Shown here piece after piece: positions 6,394 to 9,268 of a stretch of DNA of 9,268 nucleotides. Source of the DNA: JAXMEB01 sp046348545. GTDB taxonomy: Bacteria > Pseudomonadota > Gammaproteobacteria > Berkiellales > Berkiellaceae. The stretch's first letter is position 1, and each line of letters opens with the position of its first letter. The translations under genes were made by a program, and so were the position numbers. The notes below the pieces were generated by a model. That model was given only the letters and a program-made list of their open reading frames with translations. It had not been told where the DNA came from and did not search any database. The stretch covers positions 1-9,268 of the forward strand of contig JAXMEB010000010.1 in assembly GCA_046348545.1 (NCBI GenBank). The letters run 5' to 3'.

Positions 6394-7393
6394 TCTCAAA
6401 GATGAAGAAATCATTGCGTGTTTACAGGATGCGTATGGCTTGACTGTGAAGAAAATAACATTTCTGCCTCTTGGTGCTGATTTCAACACAGCGGTTTATC
6501 GCGTGACAACCACTGACGGAGCAGACCACTTTCTTAAATTAAGAAGCGGTAAGTTTTTAGAGGCTTCGGTATCAGTTCCAAAATATTTGGCTGATCTTGG
6601 TATCAAACAAGTTATTCCTACGCTTACAACCAAAACTGGGCAGCTGTCGACAAGTCTTGGTGATTTCAAAGCGATTCTGTACCCTTACGTCGAAGGTCGT
6701 AACGGCGTAGAAGCTAAACTATCAGACCAGCAGTGGGCTCAATTTGGTGCGGCCATTAAAAAGCTTCACAGCACCGATATTCCTGCATCAATAACAAAAG
6801 ATGTATCACGGGAGACCTTCTCTTCTAAATGGCGCGAGACCGTCAAAGCATTTCTTATGCGCATTGACAATGAAGTGTTTGAAGAGCCTGTTGCTGTAAA
6901 AATGGCACTATTCCTGAAATCAAAAAGTAGCGAAATACTTAAACTAGTTGAGCGCGCTGAAGAGCTTGCGATCACAATCCAAAAACAGCCCGTCGACTAT
7001 CTTTTATGCCACGCTGATATGCATGGTTGGAACCTGTTTGTTGATAAAGAAGCCCTTTATATCGTTGACTGGGATACCCTTATCTTTGCCCCCGTCGAGC
7101 GTGATTTGATGTTTATCGGCGCTGGTATTTGGGATAGTGGCCTGACAGCCGCCGAAGAAGAATCACTATTTTATCAGGGCTATGGCCAAACAAAGATAAA
7201 TCAGGATGCGATGGCCTACTATCGTTTTGAACGTATTATTCAGGACATTGGCGACTATTGTGAGTACATCTTTCTATCTGATGAAGGTGGTGACGATCGG
7301 ATGCAATGCTTTGAACACTTACAGCCGGTTTTTATGCCGAATGGTGCAATAGAGAGAGCGTATGACTCTTATAATATGAGGAAAATTTTATGA
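6377..7393 (+). CDS. APH(9)-Ia-like aminoglycoside/spectinomycin phosphotransferase-family kinase
   Basis: A 338-residue kinase of the APH fold. K54 in HFLKLRSG is the expected ATP-binding lysine. LLCHADMHGWN at 209-219 holds the catalytic Asp214 and metal ligand Asn219 (HxDxxxxN), and IVDWD at 229-233 is the DFG-like motif. YPYVEGRNGV near 102-111, WRETVKAFL, PVERDLMFIGAGIW and YYRFERIIQDIGDY match the pattern I recognise from APH(9)-Ia of Legionella pneumophila, which phosphorylates spectinomycin. Whether this protein confers resistance or acts on a native metabolite cannot be read from the sequence. The gene is intact, has the best ribosome site of the operon, and shares ATGA with the following kinase gene. 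Confidence 0.85.
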   Translation: MLIKPNLKDEEIIACLQDAYGLTVKKITFLPLGADFNTAVYRVTTTDGADHFLKLRSGKFLEASVSVPKYLADLGIKQVIPTLTTKTGQLSTSLGDFKAILYPYVEGRNGVEAKLSDQQWAQFGAAIKKLHSTDIPASITKDVSRETFSSKWRETVKAFLMRIDNEVFEEPVAVKMALFLKSKSSEILKLVERAEELAITIQKQPVDYLLCHADMHGWNLFVDKEALYIVDWDTLIFAPVERDLMFIGAGIWDSGLTAAEEESLFYQGYGQTKINQDAMAYYRFERIIQDIGDYCEYIFLSDEGGDDRMQCFEHLQPVFMPNGAIERAYDSYNMRKIL

Positions 7394-7569
7394 CATTACA
7401 TTTTATAGGCGGCGCCAGTGGCAGCGGTAAAACGGCTGTGATGCCTTATTTAAAAGAGCTATTGGGAGATCGCATCGCCGTTTATGATTTTGACGATATT
7501 GGCGTACCAGATGGTGCTGATAAAAAATGGCGCGGGGAATCCACCGAAAAGTCTATCTATTACCCATAA
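7390..7569 (+). pseudogene. P-loop nucleoside/metabolite kinase-like protein, truncated by the IS4 element
   Basis: Starts at ATG 7390, sharing ATGA with the stop of the APH(9)-like gene. The P-loop GGASGSGKT lies at residues 7-15, followed by YDFDDIGVPDGADKKWR at about 31-47, a pattern of small AAA/P-loop kinases of roughly 190 residues. Native sequence ends at 7552; the next codons come from the IS4 terminal repeat and stop at 7567-7569, leaving 59 residues. The rest of the gene is not found on the other side of the IS or anywhere else in the window. The product should be inactive. The substrate is unknown. Confidence 0.82.
7553..7569. repeat. IS4 left terminal inverted repeat
   Basis: CTATCTATTACCCATAA, a perfect inverted match to 9073-9089. 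It contains the last codons and TAG stop of the transposase on the minus strand, and the accidental stop of the truncated P-loop kinase on the plus strand. Confidence 0.85.
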
Positions 7570-8963
7570 CTTTTAAAGCCTGCAAGAAACCACTCATGAA
7601 ATCATTAAGTCGCATCATTCCTCTGCATACTGTAATGATACCGGGTGCTTTATCATTCTTTCTTCCCATGTGCCCACCTAAATTACCCAAAGCTTGAACG
7701 GCCTGTTTAACCGTTTTAATTTTTATAGGCTTTTGATTTTTTTGATTATTAGCACCTTCTAACACTTTAATTTCAGTTGGCGCCAAAATAACTTCCGCAG
7801 GCGCGTTGGGTTGTTGCCTGGCAATATACCTAACAAATAATACTCGCCAAGCAATCACGCTATTAACTGCTAAAAAAATCAAGCATGCGTTCTTCAGTTT
7901 CAAGCCGACAATCTTCACTACTACAACAACTTTTTTCAGACTTGTGATAAATTTCTACCATCCAGCGTAATAAATACCACCGCACTCTTTCAGTAGCATC
8001 TTCTTTGCTTAAAACAGGCACATTGGTTACCAAAAACCACTCAATGGGCTTAACATCTGAAGGAGGGTCAATTTCTTTGACATAAACCCCATACATTTTA
8101 ATTTCATTATGAACAGCTTCTTCCTCTATATCATCCGGGACATAAACAGTGATAGGCGCATAGCGCAGTTCAACAGTTGCCGTGCGCTCAGGGTATTCAC
8201 CTTGTCGTCTGGGAACATTGACTTCATACGTTAATACAACCCGCTGGGCTCTTAGATACGATTTTGCACCCTCTGAACCTTCTTCAATTTCACGATTATG
8301 CTTTAACAGAATGAGATACTTGGCGTTTAAACTTTCTGCTCGATCATAAAACTCATAAAAATCACTTTCCCTATCGTTTACCGTAACCACTTGTGAAAGA
8401 TTTGGACTGCGCTCAATGGTATTTCCTAAGGATTTTATCCACCGATAGATTTCACGCTCTTCTAATAATCGTTCTTCTTTTATTTGTGTTTTGCCATCTA
8501 TTGCTGGTGGCCGCGCCCAAGTGATTGGGTCCAGCAACCCTAATGGAAGACCATCCCCACTAACAGCTAATGTGTTGTGTTGCATGATGCCATTTGTGTC
8601 TGCTTTACCAATTGGACCAAGCTTTAAGGCTTCGTGGCTACCGAAGTTAAAACTCGTTGTGTCTTGTATGCTTAAAACAATATCATGATGCATCATCCGT
8701 TTCATTGTATTTTCAAAATGCGGATTTAATATACCTTCAGGACTTACTTTCTCGTTATCAAAAAAGCGATAAGCCCCTTTTGTTGAATGCCAATCGCCGC
8801 TTGCTTGATTAATTGGCATAGTTGGATGTTCTGACAAAGCTTTTGCTACCTTTATTAATCGATTAGACAACCTTTTGTCACCAAATGAAGCAGCTAAAAA
8901 TTCGTCTTTATACCATTCATCGGTGTCAGTTTCTAGTTTTGATTGTGATGTTTGCGTTTTCAT
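7553..8963 (-). pseudogene. IS4-family Tn5-like transposase with a +1 frame break in a T7 run
   Basis: Translation from ATG 8963 gives an N-terminal DNA-binding domain (EWYKDEFLAASFGDKRL, about 16-32). The DDE core has D101 (SIQDTTSFNF), D197 (VNDRESDFY) and E337, and the YREK signature Y330-R333-E337-K344 is intact. At 7872-7878 a run of seven T on the coding strand throws the frame out, and it ends at 7863 after 366 residues. Removing one T restores AVNSVIAWRVLFVRYIARQQ and the rest of the C-terminal dimerisation region to TAG 7553, 469 residues in total, close to Tn5 transposase. Either a one-base insertion inactivated the gene or slippage on the T7 run makes some full product. Confidence 0.87.
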
Positions 8964-9072
8964 TTATTCGGCTTCAAAAATCTGAAAAGCGAAACTATAT
9001 TCGATGGCGGAAAATAAAGCTGTGATCTATTGTCGGAAAGTTTTGTGATCTAATTGCCATTCGGTATGTAGC

Positions 9073-9089
9073 TTATGGGTAATAGATAG
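9073..9089. repeat. IS4 right terminal inverted repeat
   Basis: TTATGGGTAATAGATAG, the exact reverse complement of 7553-7569, lying about 110 bp upstream of the transposase start. Confidence 0.85.
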
Positions 9090-9130
9090 GATTGGAAGGT
9101 GTTCATAGCGATTTCTAATTTTTATATAAT

Positions 9131-9268
9131 TTAATTTGATATAACAGTAGGATCAACTTCAACTAAAAAATTTACAGACCTAGCTATAAAGCAATAGTCA
9201 TGTGCTTTTTCATGAATAGTTATAGCAAGTTCTAAGTGCCTATTATCCTGAATCACCACATATGGTTT
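9131..9268 (-). CDS. OsmC-family protein, C-terminal 45 residues (continues from base 1)
   Basis: The frame is open from the window edge at 9268 to TAA at 9131-9133. It contains the C-terminal signature of the family, LAITIHEKAHDYCFIARSVN followed by FLVEVDPTV, including the second catalytic cysteine (residue 137 of the joined protein). The first codon (AAA, 9268-9266) follows in phase on the last codon of the fragment at 1-333 (CTT, 3-1). The join reads FSKVLL-KPYVVIQD, as expected for the strand between the two halves of OsmC proteins. The stop lies 41 bp from the IS4 end. No terminator hairpin is visible behind it. Confidence 0.92.
   Translation of the reverse strand, partial: KPYVVIQDNRHLELAITIHEKAHDYCFIARSVNFLVEVDPTVISN

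Larger units (their letters stand above)
7553..9089 (-). mobile_element. IS4-family (Tn5-like) insertion sequence
   Basis: The element of 1537 bp has perfect 17-bp inverted ends: CTATCTATTACCCATAA at 7553-7569 and its complement at 9073-9089. It encodes one transposase on the minus strand whose stop codon is formed by the outermost three bases of the left end. The size is normal for the family. The bases flanking the two ends (ccgaaaagt on the left, gattggaag on the right) do not match, so no target duplication of the 8-9 bp usual for Tn5-like elements is present. Confidence 0.88.

Overview
The window reads as accessory DNA from a moderately AT-rich proteobacterium. The best taxonomic hint is the closest relative I recognise for the aminoglycoside-type kinase, the spectinomycin kinase APH(9)-Ia described from Legionella pneumophila. 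A Legionella-like gammaproteobacterium is therefore a reasonable but low-confidence guess. Two insertion sequences, a group II intron fragment and several decayed genes fill about half of the window.

The two ends belong together. Minus-strand reading at the left edge (333 down to 1) gives the first 111 residues of an OsmC-family protein with no stop. Minus-strand reading from the right edge (9268 down to 9131) gives the last 45 residues of the same family. Joined end to start they are in frame and make one normal-length 156-residue protein with both expected cysteines. The window is therefore most likely a complete 9268-bp circle opened inside this gene, or one unit of a tandem array. I see no replication initiator gene.

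Layout: (a) minus strand, an AAA+ ATPase with a C-terminal PD-(D/E)XK-like domain (371-1810), behind a near-consensus sigma70 promoter packed with three copies of an operator-like motif, followed by the OsmC gene. (b) 2035-4463, an IS1202/ISNCY-type insertion sequence with inverted ends and a perfect 15-bp target duplication. Its transposase is broken by a deletion and carries the 3' half of a group II intron, plus two later frameshifts. (c) 4479-5058, noncoding, with a perfect 21-bp palindrome. (d) plus strand 5059-7552, a chain of five overlapping genes: SRPBCC protein (decayed), MarR regulator (decayed), EVE-domain protein (intact), APH(9)-like kinase (intact) and a P-loop kinase (truncated). 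(e) 7553-9089, an IS4/Tn5-like element that cuts off the P-loop kinase, with perfect 17-bp inverted ends, one transposase frameshift and no visible target duplication.

Taken together, a tightly packed small-molecule kinase/regulator operon has lost its SRPBCC and MarR members and its last gene. The mismatched flanks of the IS4 copy are what recombination between two copies of that IS would leave, and this could also explain the circle. The most intact functional cargo is the ATPase, the OsmC protein, the EVE protein and the APH(9)-like kinase.
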